A stretch of 64,000 bases of DNA from Pseudomonas frederiksbergensis. Lineage in GTDB: Bacteria > Pseudomonadota > Gammaproteobacteria > Pseudomonadales > Pseudomonadaceae. Where the stretch lies: positions 5,384,501 through 5,448,500 of the forward strand of contig NZ_CP017886.1 of assembly GCF_001874645.1 (NCBI RefSeq), written 5' to 3'. This document shows, piece by piece, positions 54,992 through 63,930 of this stretch. The notes under the pieces are model-generated. The model saw only the letters and a program-made list of their open reading frames with translations, had not been told where the DNA came from and made no database searches. The position numbers and the translations under genes were made by a program. The first letter of the stretch is position 1. The number at the start of each line of letters is the position of its first letter.

Positions 54992-56157
54992 TGAGCTGAC
55001 GCCGTCGGTTTTGCCTCAGCAGAGGCCGTGATGATCTTCACCTGCGCATTGGCGGCGACCCGGACTGCACCATCGACAATCACACGTTCACCTGGCTGAA
55101 GACCCTGCGTAATGAACCAGTCATCACCGTGCCAGGCGCCGACCTCGACCATTCGTGGATGCGCCTTGGACTCGTTGTCGACGACCCAGACAAAATGCCC
55201 TTTCGCCCCCTGTTGTACCGAGCGCTGCGGCACCAGAATCGCCTTGGGCCGCACGGCTCCAGAGACCTTCGCCCGCACGAACTGCCCTGGACGCAGACTG
55301 CCCTTGGGGTTGTCAAATACCGCTCGTACAAGAAAGGTGCCGGTCTGTGAACTGAACGCCGGGTTGCTGAAATTGATGCGACCGCGCGCAGGAAACAGGC
55401 TGCCGTCGGCAAGCTCCAGCGAGACTTCAAAATCCTGGTTCGCCGGAAACCGCAGTTGCCCATTGGTGATTTGGTTGTGATACCCCAGCAGCTCATTTTC
55501 AGAAACGCTGAAATTGACCCAAATCGGATCAAGTTGGTACACGTAGGTTAGCGGCCCCGCCGAGGTCGCCGCCACGTAGCTGCCATCCTGCACCCTGGCG
55601 AAACTCGACACACCGCTGATCGGGGACTTGATGGTTGTATAGCTGAGATTCAATTGCGCCGTCTGCACCTGGCCTTGGGCGGCGATGACAGCGGCCTTGG
55701 CCTGTTGCTCGCTGCCAATGGCATCATCCAGGTCCTTCTTGCTCAGTGCATTTTGAGCCGCGAGAGGAACGACGCGGGCGAGGTTCGCTTTGGCCACGGT
55801 ATAGCGGGCCTGCTGCTGTGCAAGTTGACCGTTGGCCGTCTGAAGCGCTGCCTCGAATGGTTTGGGGTCCATCAGAAAGAGAGTTTGCCCTGCCTGAACC
55901 GGCTGGCCTTCGGTATAGACCCGCTTGTTGAGAAAACCGTCAACGCGCGCGCGAATCTCTACTTCATGCGAACTCTGGCTTTGAGCGGTAAATTCGAAGT
56001 CAACCGGCGTATCTTGCTGAGCGACCGTCACAACGGTCACCTCGACTTCTCCATACGAAGGAGGGCTGGGAGACTTTCCGCAGCCCGCCAGTATTGAAAG
56101 CGCAGTGACGATCCATACAAGGCGCAACAAGGGTACATGGACGTGGGGTATAACCAT
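54988..56157 (-). CDS. RND efflux periplasmic adaptor lipoprotein
   Basis: The 389-residue adaptor has a lipoprotein signal, LVWIVTALSILAGCGKSPS, so it is probably anchored by lipid. Lipoyl and hairpin signatures are RARVDGFLNKRVYTEGQPVQ, LFLMDPKPFEAALQTANGQL and LNLSYTTIKSPISGVSSFAR, and the barrel carries GSLRPGQFVRAKVSG. I used ATG at 56157; GGAGG lies about 13 bases upstream, which is long, and the frame extends to 56187 with an alternative start. A short ORF lies just upstream on the same strand. No TetR- or LysR-type regulator gene is adjacent, so control is not evident. Confidence 0.9.
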   Translation of the reverse strand: MVIPHVHVPLLRLVWIVTALSILAGCGKSPSPPSYGEVEVTVVTVAQQDTPVDFEFTAQSQSSHEVEIRARVDGFLNKRVYTEGQPVQAGQTLFLMDPKPFEAALQTANGQLAQQQARYTVAKANLARVVPLAAQNALSKKDLDDAIGSEQQAKAAVIAAQGQVQTAQLNLSYTTIKSPISGVSSFARVQDGSYVAATSAGPLTYVYQLDPIWVNFSVSENELLGYHNQITNGQLRFPANQDFEVSLELADGSLFPARGRINFSNPAFSSQTGTFLVRAVFDNPKGSLRPGQFVRAKVSGAVRPKAILVPQRSVQQGAKGHFVWVVDNESKAHPRMVEVGAWHGDDWFITQGLQPGERVIVDGAVRVAANAQVKIITASAEAKPTASAQ

Positions 56158-56183
56158 GATGATTGTGACGCCTCCGCTGCAAG

Positions 56184-56453
56184 TCAATGCGACAGCCCTG
56201 CGTCAATCAAATAGAGGGCTTTCTTAACAGGCCAGCCATTGATGGCTGTTACAGGGCTCAGCACAGACAGGCGGTTCTGTGCCAATCGCTCATACAGTGT
56301 CGATATCCAACCGTAGCCCAAGAGACTATAGACAATGAATTCACGAGAGGCTGGCGACAAACGTGATTCCATTCGCGATGGTTGTCTCAACGTCCGTCCA
56401 CCCGTTGATTGATCAGATGGCGCGAGGGTAGGGCGCTGACTGGTTGATTCCAT
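56184..56453 (-). CDS. Short protein of unknown function upstream of the RND operon
   Basis: The frame encodes up to 89 residues; an internal start at 56372 would give 62. The first 27 residues are Ser/Thr/Arg-rich and unremarkable, while the rest (REFIVYSLLGYGWISTLYER and later AINGWPVKKALYLIDAG) look like real, partly hydrophobic protein. It ends 26 bases before the adaptor gene, so it could be the first member of that operon. No family was recognised. A leader or regulatory peptide cannot be excluded. Confidence 0.4.
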   Translation of the reverse strand: MESTSQRPTLAPSDQSTGGRTLRQPSRMESRLSPASREFIVYSLLGYGWISTLYERLAQNRLSVLSPVTAINGWPVKKALYLIDAGLSH

Positions 56454-56602
56454 CAGAGGTGAAAAAGCCCGGTCTGGTGCCCGCTCAGGCTGAGAAGAAA
56501 TTTAACGTCGTGTCCGGGATTAGTTGACCACTACAGTAGGCCTTTATTTATCCAGGATGGCGAGGTGGTTGTAGGATTGCTTAGGGTTATTTAGGACAAT
56601 AA

Positions 56603-56628
56603 AAAGCCCGGCACGGTGGCCGGGCTTT
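56603..56628 (-). terminator. Rho-independent terminator of uppP
   Basis: AAAGCCCGGC and GCCGGGCTTT form a perfect 10-base stem around a six-base loop. On the minus strand it is followed by TTATTG, and it begins 19 bases after the uppP stop codon. Confidence 0.88.
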
Positions 56629-56646
56629 ATCAGCGTTGAACGTTGT

Positions 56647-57519
56647 TTAGCTCAACAGCCCGGTACTGACCGCGACAATCAGGAAAACACCCAGTACCGC
56701 CCGGTAGATAACGAAGGGCCAGGTGGAAAACCTTTCCAGGAACTTCATCAGGCCCCAGATGGCGCAAAACGCCGACACGCTGGCGATCACCAACCCGAAA
56801 ATCAGGTGCGACCACGCTTCGGCCGGGATCTGTGCATGATACAGCACCCACAGCTCTTTCAAGCCGGCCAACGCGATAGCGGGCAACCCAAGCAGGAATG
56901 AGAAGCGCGCGGCTTCTTCGCGTTTGAAGTTGAGAAAAAGCGCTGCGGTGAGCGTTGAACCCGAGCGGGAAACACCCGGTATCAGCGCGCCAATCTGCGC
57001 AATACCGACGATCAATGCATCCCGCAGGCGCATTTGGCCCACGACGCGCTGATGGCGGCAGCTGAGCTCTGCCGCTGCCAGCAAAACGGCCATCACCACG
57101 CACGAGATACCAATCACCATCAGGCCTCTCAAGGGTGAATTGCACGTATTGAGCAGCGAGGACAAGGCCAGGCCCGCGATGCCGATCGGGATGGTCGCCA
57201 GCACAATGGCAACGGCCAGCTTGAACGACTGGTTGCTGTAATCACGCTGCCGCACGGCGCCGATGCTTCCAGTGACGACTTCCCGTACATCACGCCAGAA
57301 GTAGCTGACGACCGCGGCCAGCGCGGCCAGTTGCATCGCGGCGGAAAACGCCGAGCCGGGATCGGGCCAGCCGAGAAGGGCGGGTACGATTCGCATGTGC
57401 GCAGTGGATGAAATGGGTAATAGCTCGGTGATGCCTTGAATGATGCCCAGGATGCCAATTTGCAGGTAATCCAGAGAAGCAAAGCCAATATCAAGGCCGC
57501 TGGTACAGACGTTTGTCAA
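56647..57519 (-). CDS. uppP: Undecaprenyl-diphosphatase UppP (BacA)
   Basis: UppP removes a phosphate from undecaprenyl diphosphate, recycling the lipid carrier used for peptidoglycan and other envelope polymers; extra copies can give bacitracin resistance. The 290-residue polytopic membrane protein has both catalytic motifs, the Glu-rich GIIQGITELLPISSTAHM near the N-terminus and PGVSRSGSTLTAALF in the middle. I chose a TTG at 57519 because AAGGAAAG lies 6 bases upstream; the frame is open to a GTG at 57567 without a good ribosome site. Pseudomonads usually have another uppP, so this may be a second copy tied to the local envelope genes. A strong terminator follows. Confidence 0.88.
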   Translation of the reverse strand: MTNVCTSGLDIGFASLDYLQIGILGIIQGITELLPISSTAHMRIVPALLGWPDPGSAFSAAMQLAALAAVVSYFWRDVREVVTGSIGAVRQRDYSNQSFKLAVAIVLATIPIGIAGLALSSLLNTCNSPLRGLMVIGISCVVMAVLLAAAELSCRHQRVVGQMRLRDALIVGIAQIGALIPGVSRSGSTLTAALFLNFKREEAARFSFLLGLPAIALAGLKELWVLYHAQIPAEAWSHLIFGLVIASVSAFCAIWGLMKFLERFSTWPFVIYRAVLGVFLIVAVSTGLLS

Positions 57520-57864
57520 AATACTTTCCTTAAGAAGTAAGGCTTTCCCACTGCCCCCCGAAAACACGATACGACGCTCGGACAGTCTCGGCAGTGGACA
57601 AATGATTCTGGACTGAACCGCTCTATCAGACGGTCGTTCATGGTGACTGCGAGCTGAATGATGGCCTTATTTGTAACTGTTTGCTACAGGCTGTTGAGAT
57701 GATTTTTCTAGCCGAGAGCACCCGCGAAGCCCATGTGTACAGGTCTGGCCGGGATTTTATGTTCGCTTCATGACCGACAATCGAGGTTCCTCAGTCCCAG
57801 CTAAGTTTGCCTGCGTAGTCTCTCCCTTGCGCCAATTGCAGCGCTGTCAAGGAGAAGCATCCAC
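57520..57864. other. Divergent intergenic region between uppP and the COG4705 gene
   Basis: The 345 bases hold divergent promoters. CCTTAAGAAGTAAGG near 57528 is a small near-palindrome overlapping the uppP ribosome site region. No repeat of the REP type, no RNA gene and no accepted short gene were seen. A regulator site for the downstream two-component system could be here but cannot be identified. Confidence 0.4.
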
Positions 57865-58632
57865 ATGAAGCCGCTTACGAAAGCTGACTGGCTCAATAAA
57901 GTCCCCGAGGTGACCCTGTCGTTCTGGGTCATCAAGATCATGTCCACCACCGTGGGTGAAACCGGCGCGGACTTTCTCGCCGTCGATGCGGGTCTGGGGC
58001 AGAGTGTCACCAGTATCGGCATGGCGGTGCTATTGGCGATTGCACTGTTCGGCCAACTTCGTACCCGCGCCTACACCCCCTGGATTTATTGGCTGACGGT
58101 GGTGCTGGTGAGTGTCGTCGGAACGCAGATTACCGATGTGCTCACTGACAAGCTGGGCGTCAGTCTGTATGCCAGTACGGCGGTTTTTTCCGTACTGCTG
58201 GCGATCAATTTCATGGTCTGGTACGGGTTGGAGCGCAGCCTCTCGATCACTGAAATCGTCACGCCGCGCCGGGAATTGTTCTATTGGACGACGGTGCTCT
58301 GCACCTTTGCGCTGGGCACGGCGGCCGGCGACCTGGCCACCGAGGCGCTGGGTCTTGGTTTCACACTGGGCGCGGTGATTTTCGGCGCGTTGATCGCCGT
58401 GACGTTCGCCGCCTGGCGCCTGGGCGGCAATGCGGTCCTGACCTTCTGGATCGCCTACATCCTGACCCGTCCTTTTGGCGCCTCCCTGGGAGACTTGCTG
58501 ACTCAAGCCAAGACCTATGGCGGCCTCGGCATGGGCGCCATGTGGACCAGCGCGATTTTCCTCAGCGTCATCCTGATGTTGGTGGCCGCCGCTCAGATGA
58601 GTGTCGGCAATCGCAAACTCGTCACTGAATAA
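57865..58632 (+). CDS. COG4705-type integral membrane protein
   Basis: The 255-residue protein has about seven hydrophobic segments, for example [50 protein letters not shown] and [16 protein letters not shown]. Short conserved pieces typical of the family are [30 protein letters not shown] and [19 protein letters not shown]. The family is annotated only as membrane-anchored and uncharacterised. A histidine-kinase pair follows after a lipoprotein gene, all on the same strand with short gaps (29 bases to the lipoprotein gene), so the membrane protein may be a target or co-sensor of that system. Its function is unknown. Confidence 0.82.
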   Translation: MKPLTKADWLNKVPEVTLSFWVIKIMSTTVGETGADFLAVDAGLGQSVTSIGMAVLLAIALFGQLRTRAYTPWIYWLTVVLVSVVGTQITDVLTDKLGVSLYASTAVFSVLLAINFMVWYGLERSLSITEIVTPRRELFYWTTVLCTFALGTAAGDLATEALGLGFTLGAVIFGALIAVTFAAWRLGGNAVLTFWIAYILTRPFGASLGDLLTQAKTYGGLGMGAMWTSAIFLSVILMLVAAAQMSVGNRKLVTE

Positions 58633-58661
58633 CCCGTTCAAAAGCCCATCAAGGAATCATC

Positions 58662-59099
58662 ATGGTCTACGTTCAAACCGTCATTCGTAAAGCCGCCATC
58701 CTTTCAGCCATCGTCGTGTTTGGCCTGGCCGCAGGGTGTTCGAAACCTGCTGACGCCTCTAAAGCGAGTGCTGCTTCGGGCGTGGCCAGTGTTCAGCAGA
58801 ACTCGGCCTCGAAACTGGGCGACCTGTCGGCGTTCCAGGGCATTGCGGCAAACGTCGCCGATCTCGTGAGTAAAAACGACCTGCCGGGCGCGAAAACGCG
58901 AATCAAGGACCTGGAGTTGTCCTGGGACTCAGCAGAGGCCGGCATCAAGCCGCGTGCTGCCAGCGACTGGCATGTTCTGGACAAATCCATCGACAGTGCA
59001 CTTGAGGCCTTGCGCGCCAGCAGCCCGAAACAGGGTGACTGCAAGGCGGCAATGGATGATTTGCTGAAAACCTTCAATTCGCTGCAAGGAAAAAGCTGA
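58662..59099 (+). CDS. Small lipoprotein upstream of the two-component system
   Basis: The 145-residue product has a lipoprotein signal, [20 protein letters not shown], with LAAGC as the lipobox. The mature part is helical and polar ([39 protein letters not shown]) and ends with [11 protein letters not shown]. Proteins of this type often follow COG4705 genes, but I know of no assigned role. AAGGAATCATC precedes the ATG. It may act as a periplasmic partner for the neighbouring histidine kinase, which is inference from position. Confidence 0.8.
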   Translation: MVYVQTVIRKAAILSAIVVFGLAAGCSKPADASKASAASGVASVQQNSASKLGDLSAFQGIAANVADLVSKNDLPGAKTRIKDLELSWDSAEAGIKPRAASDWHVLDKSIDSALEALRASSPKQGDCKAAMDDLLKTFNSLQGKS

Positions 59100-59224
59100 G
59101 GTCTTTCACTGCCCATAAATCGCTTCGCACACGCTTGAACAGGTGATTCAATGCAGGCTCGACACGCATTGCGCAGGTGTATACCCGCGTGGGTGTCGAG
59201 CCTCACTTATCACCGGAGAGGGAC

Positions 59225-59890
59225 ATGCGGATATTACTGGTCGAAGACGACCCCATGATCGGGGAGGCGATCCAGGACGCACTGAAAGATGCCAGTTACG
59301 CCGCCGACTGGGTCAAAAATGGCCTGACCGCCCTGACTGCGCTGGAGACTCAACATTATGACCTGGTGCTGCTTGACCTCGGCCTGCCCGGCAAGGACGG
59401 CCTTGCGGTATTGAGCAGCATTCGGGCTCGCAACAACGGCGTTCCACTGCTGATCATCACGGCTCGCGACAGCCTCGACGATCGCTTGCGCGGCCTCGAT
59501 GGCGGCGCTGACGATTACCTGCTAAAACCCTTTGAAATGGCGGAACTGCTGGCCCGCATGCGTGCCGTTCTGCGCCGTAAAGGCGGCAGTGCGCTGCCGG
59601 TGTTCAGCAACGGCGTGGTGTCGCTGGACCCGATTTCGAAACAAGCCAGCACCGAAGAAAACCCGGAGATCCAGCTCTCCAGCCGCGAGTTTTCGTTGCT
59701 GCAGGCGCTGTTGATCAGGCCGGGGGCGATTCTTTCGCGCAGCGAGCTTGAAGACCGTATCTATGGCTGGGGCAATGAAGTGGAAAGCAATGCGGTGGAG
59801 TTTCTGATCCATGCACTGCGTCGCAAGCTGGGTAGCCATGTCATCAAGAATGTCAGGGGTATGGGATGGATGGTTTCAAAAGGCGACTGA
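59225..59890 (+). CDS. OmpR-family response regulator
   Basis: The 221-residue protein has a receiver domain with the phospho-acceptor D51 in YDLVLLDLGLPGKDG, acidic E8/D9 in LLVEDDPMIG and the lysine in DYLLKPFEM. A winged-helix DNA-binding domain follows (SSREFSLLQALLIRPGAILS, NAVEFLIHALRRKLGS). It resembles PmrA/QseB-type regulators by general sequence, which is too little to assign a regulon. The ATG at 59225 follows CCGGAGAGGG; a frame open to 59143 or 59177 lies in the gap. The kinase gene begins 25 bases before its stop. Confidence 0.93.
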   Translation: MRILLVEDDPMIGEAIQDALKDASYAADWVKNGLTALTALETQHYDLVLLDLGLPGKDGLAVLSSIRARNNGVPLLIITARDSLDDRLRGLDGGADDYLLKPFEMAELLARMRAVLRRKGGSALPVFSNGVVSLDPISKQASTEENPEIQLSSREFSLLQALLIRPGAILSRSELEDRIYGWGNEVESNAVEFLIHALRRKLGSHVIKNVRGMGWMVSKGD

Positions 59891-61251
59891 GCGAGTCGGT
59901 CCAGGTCAGGCTGTCCGTTTCCCTGTCGCTGGCCATCCTGATCGTCGCTATCGTGGCCGGCATTTTCGCCTTCGTCTCGGCATTCGATGAAGCCCTGGAA
60001 ATGCAGGACAACACCCTGCATCAGTTAGCCGTGCTGTTCGAGCGTCAGCAAATGACGCTGGCCTATCCGGCGCAAGGCAAGGGTATCGAGGGCGACGATG
60101 AAGAATCCAGGGTCATCGTTCAGTACCTGAGCGATGGCAACAACGCGTCGGGCAACGTGGATGCCGGAGAACCGCTGCCACTGCCGACCACGCTGGCCGA
60201 CGGCCTGTCGACGCTGGACGTCGGTGGCGAACCGTTTCGTGTGCTGGTCAAGACCTTGAAAAGTGGCGAACGAATCGCCGTCGCGCAGGAAACCGGCGCG
60301 CGCGACAAGGATGCCCGCGAGAGCGCCTGGCGCGGCCTGTTGCCGTTTCTCATTCTGTTTCCCGTGCTCTTGCTGGTGGTGGCCGATCTGGTGCACAAGC
60401 TGTTTCGGCCCATCGCGGCACTGGCGTCTGAAATCGACCAGCGCGGTGAGCAGGAACTTCACCCCATCGACGAAAACCATTTGCCCGCCGAGATCCGCCC
60501 CTTCGTGCTGGCCATCAATCGATTGCTCAACCGAGTGGCTCAGTCGATGGAGACCCAGCGTCGCTTCGTCGCCGACGCTGCCCACGAACTCCGATCGCCC
60601 CTGACGGCCCTGTCCCTGCAAGCGGAGCGCCTGGCCGTCGCAGACATGTCGACGTTGGCCCGAGAGCGTCTGTTTGCGTTGCGGCGGGGGATCGAACGCG
60701 GCAAAAATCTGATTGATCAACTGTTGGCGCTGGCCACCGCTCAATCGAACTCTACGCTGCCCACCACGCCGGTTTCCGTGCATGGCGTCTATCGTCGTGT
60801 GTTGGAGGACTTGCTGCCGCTGGCCGAGGTCAAGCATATCGACATCGGTGTCGAGGACGAACAGGATGTGCAGGTGCTGATCAACGAGATTGACCTGCTC
60901 GCCATGGTCAAGAACCTGGTCGATAACGCCATTCGCTATACACCCGTGGGCGGACGGGTTGATCTTTCGGTGGATATGGAGGAGGGCGGGGCGCTGTTGC
61001 AGGTCAAGGACTCCGGCCCCGGGATTGCGGCTGAGGAGCGGGAGCGTGTGTTCGATCCGTTTTATCGCAGCCTCGGGAGCCATGAGGTAGGGTCCGGGCT
61101 GGGGCTGTCCATCGTCAAGGCAGTAGCGGAACGTAACGGGGCATGGATCCGCTTGGGGTTTTGCGATGAGGCAGCAAGAAGCGGGTTGTGTGTCTCGGTG
61201 TGGTTGCCGTCATTGATTTCCCGCAGCGTTCCCCCTGCCGCCCATCTGTAG
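59866..61251 (+). CDS. Sensor histidine kinase paired with the OmpR regulator
   Basis: The 461-residue protein has two membrane segments (VSLSLAILIVAIVAGIFAFV and LLPFLILFPVLLLVVADLV) around a periplasmic loop of about 120 residues, then a HAMP-like linker. The phospho-acceptor is H240 in VADAAHELRSPLTALS. The ATPase domain has the N box LVDNAIRYTPVGG, D box KDSGPGIAAEERERVFDPF and G2 GSGLGLSIVKAVAER. All blocks are intact. The gene overlaps the regulator gene by 25 bases. The signal sensed is unknown; acidic residues in the loop (KGIEGDDEESRVI) could bind cations, as in QseC/PmrB relatives. Confidence 0.93.
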   Translation: MDGFKRRLSESVQVRLSVSLSLAILIVAIVAGIFAFVSAFDEALEMQDNTLHQLAVLFERQQMTLAYPAQGKGIEGDDEESRVIVQYLSDGNNASGNVDAGEPLPLPTTLADGLSTLDVGGEPFRVLVKTLKSGERIAVAQETGARDKDARESAWRGLLPFLILFPVLLLVVADLVHKLFRPIAALASEIDQRGEQELHPIDENHLPAEIRPFVLAINRLLNRVAQSMETQRRFVADAAHELRSPLTALSLQAERLAVADMSTLARERLFALRRGIERGKNLIDQLLALATAQSNSTLPTTPVSVHGVYRRVLEDLLPLAEVKHIDIGVEDEQDVQVLINEIDLLAMVKNLVDNAIRYTPVGGRVDLSVDMEEGGALLQVKDSGPGIAAEERERVFDPFYRSLGSHEVGSGLGLSIVKAVAERNGAWIRLGFCDEAARSGLCVSVWLPSLISRSVPPAAHL

Positions 61252-61360
61252 GCGCAGATTTATTTGCGAAAAGAACACTTCGCCGGCCCGTGCATTCCTC
61301 GGCCGGTTTTAGAGACTCATTCAACGCTTGGCGCGCCAGCGCTCGACTCGGGATTGAACC

Positions 61361-61543
61361 ATGGCCAAGGATATCGAAAATCCGTGTATTTCCGTTTGTC
61401 AGCTGCGCGGTGAGCTGTGTGTGAGTTGTGGTCGCATCAAGGAGGACATCAGAAAATGGAAGCGCATGAAGCGCCCCGAAAAAATGGCCGCCGTGCAGCG
61501 CGCGAATCTGCGCCTGCAAAGTCTGAAAAAAAACAACGCGTGA
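61361..61543 (+). CDS. DUF1289 small cysteine protein
   Basis: This 60-residue protein has the DUF1289 signature: NPCISVCQLRGELCVSCGR, with four conserved cysteines in the spacing CxxxC-x6-CxxC, followed by EDIRKWKRMKRPEKMAAV. The cysteines suggest a metal site, probably zinc or an iron-sulfur cluster, but the function of the family is not known to me. The stop lies only 9 bases from the stop of the convergent VanX-YkuD gene. It lies about 110 bases after the kinase gene on the same strand. Confidence 0.85.
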   Translation: MAKDIENPCISVCQLRGELCVSCGRIKEDIRKWKRMKRPEKMAAVQRANLRLQSLKKNNA

Positions 61544-61552
61544 GCCGGTGGA

Positions 61553-63031
61553 TCAATGCTCGGGAAGGTTCCAGCTTTCGCGAAGGTGCTCGTACTCCGT
61601 TTCTGGCAGCTGAACCAGTAGAGGGGACTGACGAGGATCCAGCCAGCTGAACAAACGAGCAATATCTGCTGGGTCCATGGCTGTGCAGCCAAGCGTCGGG
61701 GAGGTGGGGGCGCGCCAGATGTGGAAGAAAATGCACGAGCCCGAGTCGGGGGACGCCGGCGTGTTGTGCTCAATAAAAATGCCTTTTCGATACAGGTCGT
61801 CATCGCGACGCATGTGTTCGGAACTGGTCCAGTCCTTGGCGATCGTCGACCCGCCGACAAGCTCGTTATAGTGTTTTGAGTGGCTGTCATCCACGCATTC
61901 GGTGGTCAATGTAAGAGGGAGGTAAGGCAGTTTGGTGTCGGCCGTGCTGTCGTAACCAAAGGCTGTTCCCAGTTTGAACAGGCCGGCAGGAGCTTTGCCA
62001 TCACCTTCGCGTTTGACCGGCCCCTCGTGCTGGTCAACGACACTGAGACCCTTGCCCCAGGCCAGTCCGCTTTGGCCTACAACCACCGGAAACGACGCTC
62101 CGTACTTCTGAAAGGTTTTCCCGTGCCGCTCATAGCGTTGGGCGGTTCCCTGGACATCCGTCCAGTTTTTTGTCGTGACCACAATGAGTTGGTTGCTGGT
62201 GTCCAGCACCTGCGCCGTAATAGGGAAATCCATGACGCTCTTCAATGCATCTTTCCCGGTGTAGGTGAAGTGCCACCATTCTTTCGAGTACCCGGAAAAT
62301 CCCTCTTTTTGCATGGCATTGCTGAGTCGCTGGCGATTGTCTCTGGCGGTCGCGTTGATCGTTGGACTATCGGTATGCGCTCGCTCATCGAAGCAATCGA
62401 AACCTGTTCCCATGTCGACGGCACCGTCATGCCAACGCTGCTCATAGGGTGCCGCACAGTCGACTTGCGCGGCCGAGGGGCTCCATGTCTGGGCGGGCAG
62501 CCCCTCTGGGCCTGTCAGCGTCAGATCCAGCGTGCCGCCCTTGGAGTGATTCGAAACCCGTGCCACATAACCCAGACGCCAGAAGTCTTGCTTGTCTACG
62601 CGTGGATAGAACTCGGCCTTGCGTGGGTCACCCGGTTCCGTCGCGAAGCGCCCCATATCGGCGACAGCACGGCTGGGCCGATAGCAGTCAAATACCTTCA
62701 AGCCGTAGCCTTGCGTGCGCAGCGCCGTTTGTACTCGCGCGAGGGCCTTGGCAGCGTCCAGCGACAACAGGCACTCCGCCGCGCCGTAGCCGTCGAGTGG
62801 GTGTCCGGTGAAGTTGTGAGCGCTGGCATAGCGGATGTCTTGTTCGATGCTCGGATCAATCGTACGCAAATAGACCATATGCTCGGGCCTTGACTCGGCG
62901 CTGACCATGCAGGGCGCGATCATGCTCAGGCACAGGATCGATCGCAGCCAGTGCCGCGTATGCATGCGCTGCGCACGCCCCGCCCATGGCCTCGAGAAGG
63001 ACAGCGGTATGCTTTTGCGTTGAGGGCGCAT
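61553..63031 (-). CDS. Fusion of a VanX-type D-Ala-D-Ala dipeptidase with a YkuD L,D-transpeptidase-like domain
   Basis: The 492-residue protein is exported; a hydrophobic signal (LRSILCLSMIAPCMVSA) ends near residue 45. Residues 50 to about 260 match VanX/DdpX zinc dipeptidases: FDCYRPSRAVADMGRF with R118, SNHSKGGTLDL with H162 and D169, and YSKEWWHFTY with E251 and H254 as the Zn ligand and base. Residues 275-492 form a COG3786-type YkuD domain with H437 and C449 in CIFFHIWRAPTSPTLGCTAM. Each domain keeps its catalytic residues. I kept the ATG at 63031 because GGAGG lies 6 bases upstream, giving a long positively charged leader; an ATG at 62965 would trim it but has no such site. Both parts act on peptidoglycan stem peptides. 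Confidence 0.9.
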   Translation of the reverse strand: MRPQRKSIPLSFSRPWAGRAQRMHTRHWLRSILCLSMIAPCMVSAESRPEHMVYLRTIDPSIEQDIRYASAHNFTGHPLDGYGAAECLLSLDAAKALARVQTALRTQGYGLKVFDCYRPSRAVADMGRFATEPGDPRKAEFYPRVDKQDFWRLGYVARVSNHSKGGTLDLTLTGPEGLPAQTWSPSAAQVDCAAPYEQRWHDGAVDMGTGFDCFDERAHTDSPTINATARDNRQRLSNAMQKEGFSGYSKEWWHFTYTGKDALKSVMDFPITAQVLDTSNQLIVVTTKNWTDVQGTAQRYERHGKTFQKYGASFPVVVGQSGLAWGKGLSVVDQHEGPVKREGDGKAPAGLFKLGTAFGYDSTADTKLPYLPLTLTTECVDDSHSKHYNELVGGSTIAKDWTSSEHMRRDDDLYRKGIFIEHNTPASPDSGSCIFFHIWRAPTSPTLGCTAMDPADIARLFSWLDPRQSPLLVQLPETEYEHLRESWNLPEH

Positions 63032-63129
63032 GCGATGCCTCCAAAGATGCCGGTTCTCAAACCAGAGCGGGTAATGGGTCGGGTGGGTGACAGTATCAAC
63101 GTGGGAATAGAAAGCATAGTCAGCGTGTC

Positions 63130-63930
63130 TTACCGACCGCCAAACACCGCAGGCCTGCGCTCCGCAAATGCCGCCAGCCCTTCATCAAAGTCGCTGCTCT
63201 CACACGCCTGTCGACGCAGTTCTGCGATCTGTTCCATCGCCTGGACGGGCATCGGTTGCAGGTCTTCGAGGATGCGCAATTGCTCCTTGACCGCCGCTAT
63301 GGCCAGTGGCGCTTTGCCGGCAATCGTGTGTGCCAGTTCAAGCGCAGTCGCTTCCAGCGCATCGCTGTCGACCAACCGGTTCACCACACCAAAGTGCTCG
63401 GCGCGTTCTGCATCGAGCTTCTGTGCGCAGAAAAACATTTCCTTCAATACGTGAATCGGCAGGTTGTTGAAAAAGCGCAGCAGCCCGCTCGTTGTGTAGG
63501 GTAAACCGATGTTTGCCGGCGTCATCGAAAAGCTCGCACTGCGATCGGCGACGACCAGGTCGCAACTCATCGCCAGGTCGACCGCGCCTCCCCATACCGA
63601 GCCGGAGATCATGGCAATCACCACGCCGGGGTAGGCGCGGATGCGGCGCAACACTTTTTCGAGCGGCTTGCCATAGGCAATCGGGTCGTGGTCGTGTTGC
63701 AGTTCGCGGATGTCGTGGCCGGCGCTCCAGACGGGTTGGCCGACTTCGCTGCCCAGTATCACCACCGGTATGCGTTGTGACGCCAGTGCGGCGAGGCTTT
63801 CGTCGAGGGCCGTCAGCAGTTGGGCGCTGAGGGCGTTGCGGTGGGTGGGGTTGCTGAAGATCAGCCGACCGATTCGTTCATCGACAATGTTGACGGTCAC
63901 GGTGGCGGAGGAGGTTTGCGTCGGGCTCAT
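63130..63930 (-). CDS. scpB: Methylmalonyl-CoA decarboxylase-like enoyl-CoA hydratase family protein
   Basis: This 266-residue crotonase-fold protein resembles E. coli ScpB (YgfG), which decarboxylates methylmalonyl-CoA to propionyl-CoA. Matching segments include WSAGHDIRELQHDHDPIAYG, IAMISGSVWGGAVDLAMSCD (the oxyanion-hole glycine region), SASFSMTPANIGLPY and KAPLAIAAVKEQLRILEDLQ. These fit ScpB more closely than generic enoyl-CoA hydratases. The ATG at 63930 overlaps the stop of an upstream gene as ATGA, so the two form an operon. No scpA or argK gene is visible in this window, so the gene name is provisional. Confidence 0.82.
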   Translation of the reverse strand: MSPTQTSSATVTVNIVDERIGRLIFSNPTHRNALSAQLLTALDESLAALASQRIPVVILGSEVGQPVWSAGHDIRELQHDHDPIAYGKPLEKVLRRIRAYPGVVIAMISGSVWGGAVDLAMSCDLVVADRSASFSMTPANIGLPYTTSGLLRFFNNLPIHVLKEMFFCAQKLDAERAEHFGVVNRLVDSDALEATALELAHTIAGKAPLAIAAVKEQLRILEDLQPMPVQAMEQIAELRRQACESSDFDEGLAAFAERRPAVFGGR

